Assembly: GCF_009793335.1 (NCBI RefSeq)
Contig: NZ_WING01000001.1
Span: 5,580,001 to 5,644,000, forward strand
Length of the DNA: 64,000 nucleotides
Direction: 5' to 3'
Source of the DNA: Actinomadura sp. J1-007
Lineage (GTDB): Bacteria > Actinomycetota > Actinomycetes > Streptosporangiales > Streptosporangiaceae
Shown: one piece after another, positions 1 to 9,083 of the stretch
Position numbering within the stretch: the first letter of the stretch is position 1
Layout of the letters: the number at the start of each line of letters is the position of its first letter
Notes under the pieces: generated by a model
The model's database searches: none
Told to the model about the DNA's origin: nothing
What the model saw: the letters and a program-made list of their open reading frames with translations, nothing else
Program-made: the position numbers and the translations under genes

Positions 1-555
1 CTGGTGGCCGGAACGCTGGTCTCCCTGGTGGGCTACGTTCTCGCGGCGCAGGCGGCGGGCCCGGTCGCCGCCGCCGCGGCGATCACGGTCATCATGTTCG
101 GCGTCGGCCCGATCAGCGTGCTCGGCACGGACCTGGCGGTCACCGCCGCGCCCGCCGAGAAGGCGGGTTCGGCCGCGGCGGCGGGGCAGACGGCGTACGA
201 CCTGGGCCTGGCCATGGGCATCGCGATCACCGGCAGCGTCGCCACGGCCGTCTACCGGGACCAGGTCGCCGCCCACACCCCGTCCGGAACACCCGCCGGG
301 GCCGGGAAGGCCGCCCACGACACCCTCGGCGGCGCGATCTCGGCGGCCGAGAACCTTCCCGCCCCACTCGCCCGCCGGCTGACCGACGCGGCCCAGGACG
401 CGTTCGTCACCGGCTTCCACGTCGCCGCGACGGTCGCCGCCGCGCTGGCGGTGGTCGTCATCGTCGTCGCCCTGACGGCGCTGCGGCGGCGAACCCCGAC
501 CCCCGTAGGCGACCCCCGTCCCGAAACCCCGGACCGCGCTCAAGCCGTTCGCTGA
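1..555 (+). CDS. MFS drug exporter, C-terminal part (DHA2-like)
   Basis: The frame is open at the left edge, so only the last ~184 residues are present. They hold several hydrophobic Ala/Val/Gly-rich membrane segments and end in a basic cytoplasmic tail (LRRRTPTP). The stretch with EKAGSAAAAGQTAYDLG followed by a membrane helix resembles the region before the last helices of 14-TM DHA2 (QacA/SmvA-like) proton-driven exporters. In that family the loop between the last two helices is long, as it is here. The substrate cannot be told. It may be co-transcribed with the deacetylase-like gene 27 bases downstream, which has its own ribosome binding site. Confidence 0.75.
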   Translation: MVAGTLVSLVGYVLAAQAAGPVAAAAAITVIMFGVGPISVLGTDLAVTAAPAEKAGSAAAAGQTAYDLGLAMGIAITGSVATAVYRDQVAAHTPSGTPAGAGKAAHDTLGGAISAAENLPAPLARRLTDAAQDAFVTGFHVAATVAAALAVVVIVVALTALRRRTPTPVGDPRPETPDRAQAVR

Positions 556-582
556 CCCGCCCTACATAGGAGAGGAACCAAA

Positions 583-1440
583 ATGGAGAACGAACTCTTC
601 GACTACAGCCCGATCGTCGGACGGAAGCCGATCCGATGGCCCGGCGACGCCCGCGTCGCGTTCTACGTCGGACTGAACATCGAACACTTCCTCGTCGACC
701 GCCCGTCCACAAGCCTCAACGAGGCGACGGCCGCCCTGGCGCCCGACCCGTTGAACTACGGGTGGCGCGACTACGGGCCCCGCGTGGGTGTTTGGCGGCT
801 GACCGAGATCTTCGACCGCCACGGGATCAGGCCCAGCGTCCTGCTCAACTCCGACGTCGCCGTCCGCTACCCGCAGATCATCGAGGCCGGACGGGAACGC
901 GACTGGGCGTGGCTCGCGCACGGCAAGAACAACTCGATCCTCCAGACCGGCATGTCCGCCGACGAGGAACGCGCCTTCCTCACCGATATCGTCGGCACCA
1001 TCGAGAACGCCACCGGCCACCGCCCCCGAGGCTGGCTAGGCCCGGCGCTCACCGAGACGTTCCAGACCCCGGCGCTCCTGTCCGAACTCGGCGTCGAGTA
1101 CCTCCTGGACTGGACCAACGACGACCAGCCGTACCGGCTGAACGTCCCCGGAATGCTGAGCGTGCCGTACGCCCTCGAACTGAACGACCTGTGCCTGTTC
1201 ACCATGAACGGCTTCACCGGTCCCGAGTTCCTCCAGGCCGTCACCGACCAGTTCGACCAGCTCTACGCCGACTCCGCCGACAGCGGACGCGTCATGGCCC
1301 TGGCCCTCCACCCGTTCGTCATCGGCCAGCCGTTCCGGGCCCGCTACCTGGACCGCGCCCTGGAGTACATCACCACCCACCCCAACGTCTGGCTGACCAC
1401 CAGCGACGAAATAGCCACCCACTACCTAACAACCCCCTAA
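583..1440 (+). CDS. Polysaccharide deacetylase family protein (PuuE/allantoinase-like)
   Basis: 285 residues, with AGGAGAGG about 8 bases before the ATG. The protein resembles the NodB-homology (carbohydrate esterase 4) fold in its allantoinase/PuuE-like branch: an N-terminal RVAFYVGLNIEHF strand, a WRDYGPRVGVWRL segment, the strand HGIRPSVLLNSDVA, a central GWLGPALTETFQTPALLSELG, and a C-terminal ALHPFVIGQPFRARYLDRAL. These enzymes hydrolyse amide bonds of N-acetyl sugars or ureides using a metal held by Asp/His residues. Here HPF near the C-terminus and LNSD are candidate site residues. The exact substrate is unknown. It lies just after an MFS exporter gene and was probably acquired or kept with it. 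Confidence 0.8.
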   Translation: MENELFDYSPIVGRKPIRWPGDARVAFYVGLNIEHFLVDRPSTSLNEATAALAPDPLNYGWRDYGPRVGVWRLTEIFDRHGIRPSVLLNSDVAVRYPQIIEAGRERDWAWLAHGKNNSILQTGMSADEERAFLTDIVGTIENATGHRPRGWLGPALTETFQTPALLSELGVEYLLDWTNDDQPYRLNVPGMLSVPYALELNDLCLFTMNGFTGPEFLQAVTDQFDQLYADSADSGRVMALALHPFVIGQPFRARYLDRALEYITTHPNVWLTTSDEIATHYLTTP

Positions 1441-1692
1441 CCACCCCCTCACCACGCCCGACTCCACGCCCACAGGCGCGGGGGCCTCGCAGGCGGGATA
1501 GACGTGAACGGCGCCGATGCCGGAGGCGTACCACTCGACGCCGTACCGGGGCGGGGGCTCGGGGTGGTCGCCTCCTTCGTCATGGAAGCCGAATATCCCG
1601 TGACCGGTGGTGGCGATCTCGCTGTGGCTGTCGAGCAGTTGGGCCTCCCGGCGTACTCCTATGTCGCAGGCGCCGGGAGTGGGGGGCGGCAT
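1426..1692 (-). CDS. Small hypothetical protein, 88 aa
   Basis: The ATG lies four bases after the stop of the larger gene at 1696-2751 on the same strand, so the pair could be translationally coupled. The composition (HSEIATTGHGIFGFHDEGG, PPPRYGVEWYASGIGAVHVY) looks protein-like rather than like a GC-biased shadow frame, and contains several His, Asp and aromatic residues. I recognise no family. Its end overlaps the end of the convergent deacetylase-like gene by 15 bases. It could be a real short gene or the remnant of a longer one. Confidence 0.4.
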   Translation of the reverse strand: MPPPTPGACDIGVRREAQLLDSHSEIATTGHGIFGFHDEGGDHPEPPPRYGVEWYASGIGAVHVYPACEAPAPVGVESGVVRGWLGGC

Positions 1693-1695
1693 TCG

Positions 1696-2739
1696 TCAGG
1701 CGGGTGTGCTGCCGGGCAACATCGACCGCCGCAGCTTCCCCCGACCGGTGTCGGCGGTGATGAAGCAGAACACCTCACGGTCAGGCGGTGCGTGCTCGCT
1801 GGTACGGGGCTGTAGGAACCGGCCGGTCAGCCGCGCCATGTCCGGATCGGCGCGCGTCAGCGCCTCCATGCGTGAAGCGCAGCCTGCCTTGGCCGCGGGC
1901 TTGGACCGCCTGTCGTCCAGATGGACGTCCGCCGGGAGAATGAACCGGCCGATGAGCTGGGCGTCGTGCGGCTTGGTGCAACCGGGGAGCCGCACGCTGG
2001 TCCAGGACTCGCGCACGTCGAAGCAGTCACCGATCTGCAACTCGGCCCACAACCGGACCTCGTACGGTCGCGCGGCGAGCCGCCCGACCAGCTTGCGGGG
2101 CGACGGGCCCGCCACCGCACAACGGGCCTCGCGGTCGCCCGGCCACGCCGACCTTCGCGGCGGCAGGCTGATGATCTGGCCGTCCTCGACCGGAGAGGCC
2201 GTGTGGAACATCTCCCGCGCCCGCCCCTCGCAGGCCGTGTCGCTCATCTCCTTGAGCACGTCGGCCGCCGGCCGCCGCCGCTTGGGCAGATGCACCGCGG
2301 CGACCAGCTCGGCCTCGTGCCCCTTCTCGCACGGAACCAGGACGGTGTCGTCGGGTGTCTGCCGTCCGCTCGGCATGTCGAAGCACTCACCGACCCTGGG
2401 ATAGGACGACCCCTCGCCGCCCTCACCGACCGAGGTGAACCACACCAGCGTCACGCCCACTACAAGGGCGGTGGTCCAAGCCATCGCGGCCAGCATCCCG
2501 CCGATCGCCAGACCAGCGCCGCGGCCACCGCGGCGACGGACCCGGACCAAGGCCGCCACGCCGAACCCGAACGCCAGCACCACCCCGCCGACGATCCCGA
2601 ACACCAGCGCCGCCACCGCAAGGCGGCTCCACGGCGGCCGTACCACCGGAAAGGCGGACGGATCGACCGGCGCGTTAGGCGGTCCCGCGCTGGATGGGGG
2701 AGCGTCCGGAACATCACCGGCATCAGAGGACGAAGCCAT
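1696..2739 (-). CDS. DUF4190 / septum-formation-domain membrane protein
   Basis: The likely start is the ATG at 2739 (MASSSDAGDV), four codons inside the longest frame, giving 347 residues. A Pro-rich cytoplasmic N-terminus is followed by two membrane helices (about residues 40-105: AVAALVFGIVGGVVLAFGFG and a second after GRGAGLAIGGM), the DUF4190 pattern. Two similar extracytoplasmic domains follow, each opening with a VGECFD or IGDCFD motif and holding paired cysteines (VPCEKGHEAELVAAV; LPGCTKPHDAQLIGRF). This is the septum-formation repeat seen in actinobacterial cell-envelope proteins. Role inferred: a cell-surface or division-associated protein of unknown biochemistry. Confidence 0.8.
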   Translation of the reverse strand: MASSSDAGDVPDAPPSSAGPPNAPVDPSAFPVVRPPWSRLAVAALVFGIVGGVVLAFGFGVAALVRVRRRGGRGAGLAIGGMLAAMAWTTALVVGVTLVWFTSVGEGGEGSSYPRVGECFDMPSGRQTPDDTVLVPCEKGHEAELVAAVHLPKRRRPAADVLKEMSDTACEGRAREMFHTASPVEDGQIISLPPRRSAWPGDREARCAVAGPSPRKLVGRLAARPYEVRLWAELQIGDCFDVRESWTSVRLPGCTKPHDAQLIGRFILPADVHLDDRRSKPAAKAGCASRMEALTRADPDMARLTGRFLQPRTSEHAPPDREVFCFITADTGRGKLRRSMLPGSTPA

Positions 2740-2874
2740 AATCCAGGACACTAACGACCACGCGCATGTCCGGTATCACCATCGCCTGATCTGTTATCGC
2801 CTGCCCACCAAACGAGATGTCCCACGACGGTCGACTAAGTCAGAAGCCGGTGATAGCTGCCCTGGACACCGGGA

Positions 2875-4023
2875 TCAGAAGAGGTCATCGAGTTCGCGGA
2901 GGAGTTGGTCGAGGGGAGTGGCGTCATCGGTCTCGGCGGCGGCGGTCTCCTCGGCCGTCCGCAGGACCTGCGTGGTGGGCGGCAGCAGAGTGACCGGGGC
3001 CGCGACGACGTTGACGGCGCTGGTGTAGCTCACCCACTCGCTCCGGGTGCTCGGGTCGATCAGCCTCCGCAATTCGCCGTAGTAGCCGTCGCTGTACGCC
3101 TGCCAGCGCGCCGTGAGCGTGTCGCGAAGCGCCCTGCGGGCCTTGGCGACCCGGCCCTCCGCCTTCTGCTCGCCGGCCACCGGACCGACGATCCCGCATA
3201 GATCGGTCATCAGGCTGCGCAGGTCCGACGACCAGATCTCGTGGGACGTCTCCCGTATCACCTTGCCCTGGGCGTCGCGTTGGTAGTTGGGAGTGGCCTG
3301 CTCGACGATGTTGGCGAGCGCGGCTTCCGTGTTGACCCTGCGTTCCACGTTGGAAAGGTGTTTCTGCAAGTCGACAAGGTTCTGCCCGGTGCGGCTCCGG
3401 CCGAATGCCACGATCCGTTCGCAGACCGCCTGCTCGCTTCTGGGAAACCCGGCCCGCATCGCTTTGATCGAACATGCCTTGAGGTAGTTGACGTACCGGG
3501 CCCAGGCCTTGTCCTCGGCCGCGGTGTACGCCCGCTCCGCCGCCGACTGGTCCTTGCTCTTCTTCGGATACGTCTTCACCAGCAGCGGCCCCTGCCTGGT
3601 CCAGTGCACGAACTCCCGAGGTCCCGTCACCTTCACTCCGGTGACGCCGAGTGCCCCGAGCGCATCGGCGATCCGCTCGGCCGCACCCCCCGGCCGCCCC
3701 GTACTGCACACGACCAGCACGAGTTCGTCCCCGCGCTGCAATCCCCGTGCGACGAGGTGCTTGGCGAACTCGGCCTCGTTGGCCATCTGGTCCTGCATCA
3801 TCCCGAGCGCGCCGTGCCCGATCACGTAGTTGACGCCCGGCGGACGCACCGCCCGCACGACGTTCACGTCACTGTCGAACGTCCCCGACCGCACCCCCGC
3901 CGGATCCAGCGTCAGGACCGTCTCCCGCAACTCCAGATCGTCCTTGATCTCGGTGAGAGCGTCCGTCTCCCCGCCGTACCGCCGGTGCAGGATCATCCGC
4001 CCATCCTTGACCCGCCCCACCAA
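2875..4023 (-). CDS. Unknown protein with caspase-like His/Cys motifs
   Basis: 382 residues, no family recognised with certainty. The N-terminal ~130 residues alternate beta strands and helices and contain NYVIGHGALGMM, then about 35 residues later DELVLVVCSTGRPGGAAERI. A His-Gly after one strand and a Cys at the end of the next hydrophobic strand is the arrangement of clan CD cysteine peptidases (C80/CHAT/caspase-like). The rest is helical and charged, with no signal peptide or membrane segment, and ends in an acidic tail (DQLLRELDDLF). It may be a processing protease domain or toxin-like effector; that is inference from two motifs. About 120 bases separate it from the divergent-side neighbour at 2739. 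Confidence 0.6.
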   Translation of the reverse strand: MVGRVKDGRMILHRRYGGETDALTEIKDDLELRETVLTLDPAGVRSGTFDSDVNVVRAVRPPGVNYVIGHGALGMMQDQMANEAEFAKHLVARGLQRGDELVLVVCSTGRPGGAAERIADALGALGVTGVKVTGPREFVHWTRQGPLLVKTYPKKSKDQSAAERAYTAAEDKAWARYVNYLKACSIKAMRAGFPRSEQAVCERIVAFGRSRTGQNLVDLQKHLSNVERRVNTEAALANIVEQATPNYQRDAQGKVIRETSHEIWSSDLRSLMTDLCGIVGPVAGEQKAEGRVAKARRALRDTLTARWQAYSDGYYGELRRLIDPSTRSEWVSYTSAVNVVAAPVTLLPPTTQVLRTAEETAAAETDDATPLDQLLRELDDLF

Positions 4024-4669
4024 CCCGACAAGTCACCCCATAGCCACACCGGAGCATCAACGCCCCCCATTCCGCCGCCCGCGCCCAGCGACCCCCGAGA
4101 CCTGACCGACCACGCCGCCCGAGCCCGCAGCCGACACCGGCCACTCGGCCACCTCGCATACGACCCGTACCGCATCCGTACCGCCCACGCCGACGACCTC
4201 GCCCCCCAGATCGCCTCCAGTCAACGCCCCCAACCCTTGAGGAAGAGCCGAACCGGTCAGAACGCCATGCAGCCCTCATGGAGATTCGTCTCGGCGGTCC
4301 CGCCGGCGCCCCAGGACGCTGCGAATGATCTCCCTTAACTCGGCTGTCCCGCAGCGGATCGCGGTCACCATGACCGTCCCAAACCCTCGCCCCCGCCGTG
4401 CCGCTATCCGTCAGCTTTCGCAACGCGGCCTACATCCCCGGCTGCCACAACCAGTTCCGAGCCAACACCCGCGACAACTCCGCCGCTGGCAGCTGCTGAC
4501 CGGCGCTACGTACCCGCGGAACTCACCGGGCGGGCCGGGGCTGCCCACCTCCCCAGGCCGCCCGCCGGTCGGCCACTACCCGCCGGGGGTGGACGTCCCG
4601 CCGCCCGGTCCGTCCTGTTGTGGCCAACCGGCAGCGGCCGCTACCGCCGGTGTCATTGACTGACCGGAT
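4024..4669. other. Intergenic region, no supported gene
   Basis: About 650 bases between two genes. All open frames here look like GC-biased shadows. A short reading around 4400-4497 (NAAYIPGCHNQFRANTRDN, plus strand) looks protein-like and could be the tail of a decayed gene, but I cannot assign it. Confidence 0.4.
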
Positions 4670-6004
4670 ATGGCAGGACGAACCGGGCGTGGGCTGGAGT
4701 CGGCGCGGCGGTACTGGGCAGGCGTGCGAGAACGGCGGGACGGGCGGGCGTTGCGGGTGCGTCCGCTGGCGGCGGGGTTCTGGATGCTGGCCGCGGCGGG
4801 TGCGGCGGCGTTGGCGATCTGGGTGACGACCGCGTGGCTGCTGGAGGTCGCCGACGATGCCAAGGCGGGGACCGAGCGGGCCCGGGTGCGGGTGGACGCG
4901 GTGCGAACCGGGCTGGCCGCCGGCGGCGGTGCGGCCGCTGCGGTCGGGTTGATGCTGGCGTTCCGGCGTCAACGCCACGCTGAGCTGGCGACCGCGCTGG
5001 GCGAGTTGGACGCCGCCGAACGGCGGATCACCGAGCTGTACAACGCCGCCGCCGAACAACTGGCCTCGGCCAAGGCCCCGGTCCGGCTCGCCGCGCTGTA
5101 CACCCTGCGGCGTCTGGCCAACAGCAACCCCGGGCACCGACAGACCGTCGTCGACATCATCTGCGCCTACCTGCGCATGCCCTACGAGCCGGTGGGCGCC
5201 TCCCCAGGCCCGTCCGACAGTCAGCGCCGCGCCGCGCGCCGCTACCACGCCACTCGCACCACCGGCGCCGCCCCCGCCGAGCCGTCCAGCATCGACTTGC
5301 GTGAGGAACTCCAAGTACGCCTCACCGCCCAGCGCATCCTGCACACCCACCTGCAACCCGACGCCCAGGCGCACTGGCAGGATGTCTCCCTGGACCTTAC
5401 GGGCGCCACCCTCACCGACTTCACCTTGGCCGACTGCCGTGTGCGCGACGCCGACTTCTCCTCAGCCACCTTCGTCGGGGCAGCCAGGTTGACCGGGGCG
5501 TCCTTCTCCGGCATCGCCGGGTTCGAGAGGGCGTCTTTCTCCAGTAGCGCCTGGTTCACCGGGGCTTCCTTCTCCGGCGAAGCCAGATTTTACAAGGCGT
5601 CCTTTTCAGCCGACGCCTGGTTCGTCGGGACGTGTTTCTCCGGTGGCGCACAGTTCAGCGAGACGTTCTTCTCGGGTGGCGTCTCGTTCGAAAAAGCGTC
5701 CTTCTCTCGACGCGGGGTATCTCTCACCGGTGCCGCCGATTTCGTCTGGGCGACTTTCTCCGGCTACGCCGAGTTCAGTGGGGCGTCCTTCTCCGGTCCA
5801 GCCAGCTTCAACAGGGCGGCTTTCTCCCGTACGGTCGCACTTGGTGACACAAGGTTCGAAGCCGGGGTCAGCCTGGATGCCGCCACCGTGGCGAACAGGA
5901 ACCAGTCGCACGGACTGCCGCGTGGATGGCGGATCGAGCCCGCTGAAGGCACCACGGGCCTGCTCACCCGGGAGACGCCGTCAGGACCGGCGAGCGGCAC
6001 CTGA
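4670..6004 (+). CDS. Pentapeptide-repeat membrane protein
   Basis: 444 residues. The N-terminus has a basic start, then two membrane segments (about residues 35-60, AAGFWMLAAAGAAALAIWV, and about 80-105). A helical cytoplasmic linker follows, including LASAKAPVRLAALYTLRRLA, a motif common just before pentapeptide domains in actinobacteria. From about residue 235 come at least a dozen Phe-centred repeats of the ASFSG-x-A-x-F type (PF13576-like) that should form a right-handed quadrilateral beta helix. Proteins of this build are widespread in actinomycetes and their function is unknown. The repeat region has lower GC and many TTC codons. No operon partner is evident. Confidence 0.85.
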   Translation: MAGRTGRGLESARRYWAGVRERRDGRALRVRPLAAGFWMLAAAGAAALAIWVTTAWLLEVADDAKAGTERARVRVDAVRTGLAAGGGAAAAVGLMLAFRRQRHAELATALGELDAAERRITELYNAAAEQLASAKAPVRLAALYTLRRLANSNPGHRQTVVDIICAYLRMPYEPVGASPGPSDSQRRAARRYHATRTTGAAPAEPSSIDLREELQVRLTAQRILHTHLQPDAQAHWQDVSLDLTGATLTDFTLADCRVRDADFSSATFVGAARLTGASFSGIAGFERASFSSSAWFTGASFSGEARFYKASFSADAWFVGTCFSGGAQFSETFFSGGVSFEKASFSRRGVSLTGAADFVWATFSGYAEFSGASFSGPASFNRAAFSRTVALGDTRFEAGVSLDAATVANRNQSHGLPRGWRIEPAEGTTGLLTRETPSGPASGT

Positions 6005-6139
6005 CCTGCCTACTCTAGGCCGCGTTCAGATGAGGCGACAACCACCAGGCGATAACGGCGCGAGTTGTGGTGGATGCAACGGGAAATCGCCGTGATCGCG
6101 CACTCGCGGGCCGTCGGCGGTGGTCGCTACAGTTTCCCC

Positions 6140-6502
6140 ATGGCTTCTGATGATTTGCTCGGGACGGTCCGGCGCCTGATGTGGGCCGAGTATCCGTCCG
6201 GTACGCATCTGTCGCAGTCGAGCACTCCTGGAGGCAGCAGCGCGCTCGCGCGAAATGATGTCGACACGCTCGTCACACATGCCGCGCTCTTCCCGGCCGA
6301 AAACGCGATCAAGGCCGGCGCGGCCGTATGTGTCTCGGTGGGGATCGTGGTGGGCATCGTTGCCGTAAAGGCCACACCGCGTGCCAAGAAAAGGTTCAAC
6401 GACCTCAAGCCGAAGCGTAACCACAGGCCGCAGGGCAACGTCGAGGCCGCCACGCAAAAGGCCCGACCATTGCCCACCGATATGGGAGTTGAGAAACTTT
6501 GA
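6140..6502 (+). CDS. Small membrane protein, unknown function
   Basis: I choose the ATG at 6140 (MASDDLLGTVRRLMWAEYPS), giving 120 residues; the frame is open 75 bases further up but that part reads poorly. One membrane helix lies in the middle (NAIKAGAAVCVSVGIVVGIV), followed by a strongly basic tail (ATPRAKKRFNDLKPKRNHR), so the C-terminus should face the cytoplasm. No family recognised. Confidence 0.55.
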   Translation: MASDDLLGTVRRLMWAEYPSGTHLSQSSTPGGSSALARNDVDTLVTHAALFPAENAIKAGAAVCVSVGIVVGIVAVKATPRAKKRFNDLKPKRNHRPQGNVEAATQKARPLPTDMGVEKL

Positions 6503-6749
6503 GTGGAAGTCGACGCTTGTACGTTGCGTGACGGCCAACGTGGACGACCCATGCGAGAGCGGCCCGAAGCCGCGGGCCCACCGCTCGGGCGGGGAGGGCT
6601 CTTGGGCGGTACCGATGGTGCGGACCCCCGCTCCTTGGCAGTGCATCAGCCTAGCCAGAGGCCACCGCGGCCCCATTGCGGTTCCAGGTTGCCGGACCGC
6701 GTCCGTCCCACAACGTGGCGACCCCGCATGTTGGCCGTGACCGTTCAGA

Positions 6750-6790
6750 GCTCCTGTACGTGATGACGGACCATCATCACGTACAGGAGC
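6750..6790. terminator. Perfect 17-bp inverted repeat with 7-nt loop
   Basis: Arms 6750-6766 and 6774-6790 are exact reverse complements (gctcctgtacgtgatga and its partner). There is no T-run on either side. It could be a bidirectional terminator between the plus-strand gene ending at 6502 and the minus-strand remnant that follows, or a small palindromic repeat element. Confidence 0.55.
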
Positions 6791-6879
6791 GAACCCGCGG
6801 GGCACCTGGAACTTCACGTTCAGGCGCCTTCACGAGCACGCCGACAGGCGAGCCGGGCTTTGACGAGCCTGCGGCTCTA

Positions 6880-7545
6880 GGCGAGGGCGACAGCCGGCTC
6901 GGTCCGCGGAACAGGAAGACCGCTTCACGGAGGGAGTCCAGACCCAGCAGCACCATCAGCAGCCGGACGAGCCCCAGGCCAAGGCCGCCGTGCGGCGGGC
7001 AGCCGAACCGGGAGGCGGTCAGGTAGCCGCGCAGCGGTTCGGCGCGCATGCCCTTGGCCGCGGCTTGGCGTGGAGCCGGTCGTGGCGGTGTTCCCGTTGG
7101 GCGCCGGTGGTGACCTCCAGTCCTTTCCACAGCAGGTCGAAGCTCAGCGTCTTCTGCGGGTCGGAGTCGGAGCGCATGTGGTAGAAGCGGCGGATGCCGG
7201 TCGGGTAGCCGGTCACGAAGACGAACTCGTGCCCATGCTGCTCCTGGACGAGAGCCGACAGCATTCGTTCCCCTTCGGGCTCGAGGTCCTGCTTGGCGTG
7301 GGCGGGGTCTCAGCCGCGCTTACGCAGCAGCACGGTGGCCTCAGCCAGCGGGCTCCGTGGAAACGGCGTCCGGGGAACGGGCAACGAGACGCCGGAGGTT
7401 TCAGTGATCTGATGGCCGTGGACGACCGCGACTCTGGCCAGGGCGTGGGCGAGCATCTCCTCCTCGAACGCCATCACGTCTTCGACACCCTCGATCCGGG
7501 CCCCCAGCTACCGGCGGCACTCTCCACCCGCGTGATCTGCGGCTA
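6880..7545 (-). pseudogene. aspS: Decayed aspartyl-tRNA synthetase (archaeal type), C-terminal half
   Basis: Reading the minus strand from about 7520, the frame gives GARIEGVEDVMAFEEEML, then PFPRSPLAEATVLLRKRG, a UGA stop at 7312-7310, and in the same frame DLEPEGERMLSALVQEQHG, EFVFVTGYPTGIRRFYHM, SFDLLWKGLEVTTGAQREH. After a frameshift near 7080-7110 comes GCPPHGGLGLGLVRLLMVLL and LFRGPSRLSP. These match in order the class II motif 2 to motif 3 region of AspRS without the bacterial insertion domain; GGLGLGLVRL is motif 3 with its Arg. The N-terminal anticodon-binding half is missing. The stop, frameshift and truncation make it non-functional. Extra archaeal-type AspRS copies occur in some actinomycetes. 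Confidence 0.7.
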
Positions 7546-8200
7546 CTCGTCTCCGTCAATAAGTTCCGGTCAGGATAACCCACACCGTCGTAGCGGCTTC
7601 CAACGGTTCTTCACCCTTGAGCAGCAACCGATCGGCCAACGGCGATAGTGAGCCACGCGGCCGGAGTTACCGCCGTCCATCGGTCCAATGCGGCCGACGC
7701 CGAGCCCTGCGAACGTTCACTGGTCTAGCCACGCATGACGCTCTCCTATCTGTGGCAGCGCTGATCGCGACCCGGGCTGACGTGCCGGAACCCCAGACGC
7801 GAAGGGGCCTTGTTATCTGTAGTACGGCTTCGGAGAGGGCGGTACGGACAGGCTGAGTCGCCCAGTTGCCGACGGGAAGGCGCTGACCGTGCAGGCGGCC
7901 GCCGAGGCTTTCCTTACGCGCTGCTTCACCCCAACCCGTCCGTACGGGATCGGGTCGGGCAAGACCGCGGAGTACCCGGGATGGGGTCGCCGCTGCCGAC
8001 GATGAGACTGGCGAGGTACCGGAGCCGCCGTAGGGCATGCCGCCGGTTAACACGTTGCAGACGTCGTCGGCGGTCAGTTGGAGCGGCACGGCTCTGAGGC
8101 GTGGCTCGGCCGGTTCGGTCGCGGCCGCGAACGCCCGGACAGGCCCGTCGATCTCGGGGACGAGATCACCGATCGCATCCCGGGGCCGCCGGTGAGCGCC
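7546..8200. other. No intact gene; decayed sequence
   Basis: No frame here is convincing. On the minus strand, 8165 down to about 7990 reads PEIDGPVRAFAAATEPAEPR and RAVPLQLTADDVCNVLTGGM, which looks protein-like and may be the N-terminal part of a lost gene. I cannot assign it. Confidence 0.35.
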
Positions 8201-8257
8201 TTGACAGGCAGTCGATTGGCTGCTTGTATCCGATTAGGCAGCCAATCGGCTGCCTAA
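8201..8257 (+). promoter_or_regulatory. Promoter and palindromic operator of the ArsR operon
   Basis: TTGACA at 8201-8206 and TTGTAT at 8224-8229 are separated by exactly 17 bases, a near-consensus housekeeping promoter. Just downstream is a perfect inverted repeat: ttaggcagcc at 8234-8243, 4-base spacer, ggctgcctaa at 8248-8257. A related half (gattggctgc) sits inside the promoter spacer. The ATG of the ArsR-type gene follows 13 bases after the palindrome. A repressor bound here would block transcription start, so autoregulation by the downstream ArsR protein is a natural inference. Confidence 0.7.
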
Positions 8258-8270
8258 CGGGTGGGGAGGC

Positions 8271-9080
8271 ATGGACCCTGTTTTCAAGGCGCTGGCCGAT
8301 CCCAGCCGCCGGACGCTGCTGGACCGGCTGAACCAGCGCAACGGGCAGACCCTGCGGGAGCTGTGCGCGGGGCTGGGCATGGCCCGCCAGTCGGTGACCA
8401 AGCACCTGGCCATCTTGGAGTCGGCCGAACTGGTCACGACGGCGCGGCGAGGACGGGAAAAGCTTCACTTCCTGAACGCCGCACCCATCAACGAAATCGC
8501 CGAGCGCTGGATCAGCAATTACGACCGTGACCGGGTCCGAGCCCTGGCGGATTTGAAGAGAGCCCTGGAGGAGACGCCGGTGACCGGCACCCAGTTCGTT
8601 TACACCACCTACATCAAGACCACGCCCGAACGGCTCTGGCAGGCCCTGACCGACCCCGCGTTCACCATCCGCTACTGGGGGACGGCTTTGCAGAGCGACT
8701 GGCGGGTGGGGTCGGTGATCACGGTCAGGTTGGAGGCGAGCGGGGTGGAGATAGCCGACCCGGATCAAGTCGTTCTCGAATCCGACCCCTACCGCCGGCT
8801 CGCCTATACCTGGCACACCTTCACCCGCGAGTGGGCCGACACGTACGGGATCAGCGACGACTTTCTCGCACGAGCCGCCAGCGAGCGCCGGTCAAAGGTG
8901 AGCTTCGACATCGAACCCGATGGCCCGATCGTCAAGTTGACGGTCATCCACGACGATTTCGAGCCCGGCAGCGTCGTGCTCGAAAGCGTCAGCCAGGGCT
9001 GGCCGTCCATCCTGGCCGGCCTCAAGACCCTGCTGGAGACCGGCGAAACCCTCACCGCCGCACCGCGAAAGGAGAACTAG
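8271..9080 (+). CDS. ArsR-family regulator fused to an SRPBCC (AHSA1) domain
   Basis: 269 residues. Residues 1-95 form an ArsR winged helix: MDPVFKALADPSRRTLLDRL, recognition region MARQSVTKHLAILESAELV, wing TARRGREKLHFLN. No CxC metal motif is visible, so it is probably not a metal sensor. Residues ~105-260 are an AHSA1-type SRPBCC ligand-binding domain (TTPERLWQALTDPAFTIRYWG; QGWPSILAGLKTLLETGE). Such fusions are known in actinobacteria and probably sense a hydrophobic ligand. GGGGAGG lies a few bases before the ATG. The following SRPBCC gene starts 3 bases after its stop, so both share one operon. Confidence 0.85.
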   Translation: MDPVFKALADPSRRTLLDRLNQRNGQTLRELCAGLGMARQSVTKHLAILESAELVTTARRGREKLHFLNAAPINEIAERWISNYDRDRVRALADLKRALEETPVTGTQFVYTTYIKTTPERLWQALTDPAFTIRYWGTALQSDWRVGSVITVRLEASGVEIADPDQVVLESDPYRRLAYTWHTFTREWADTYGISDDFLARAASERRSKVSFDIEPDGPIVKLTVIHDDFEPGSVVLESVSQGWPSILAGLKTLLETGETLTAAPRKEN

Positions 9081-9083
9081 CGC

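Noticed and set aside
3241..4338. 365-codon plus-strand frame over the caspase-like gene
   Set aside because: Its composition is Pro/Arg/His-rich and low complexity, typical of an antisense shadow in high-GC DNA.
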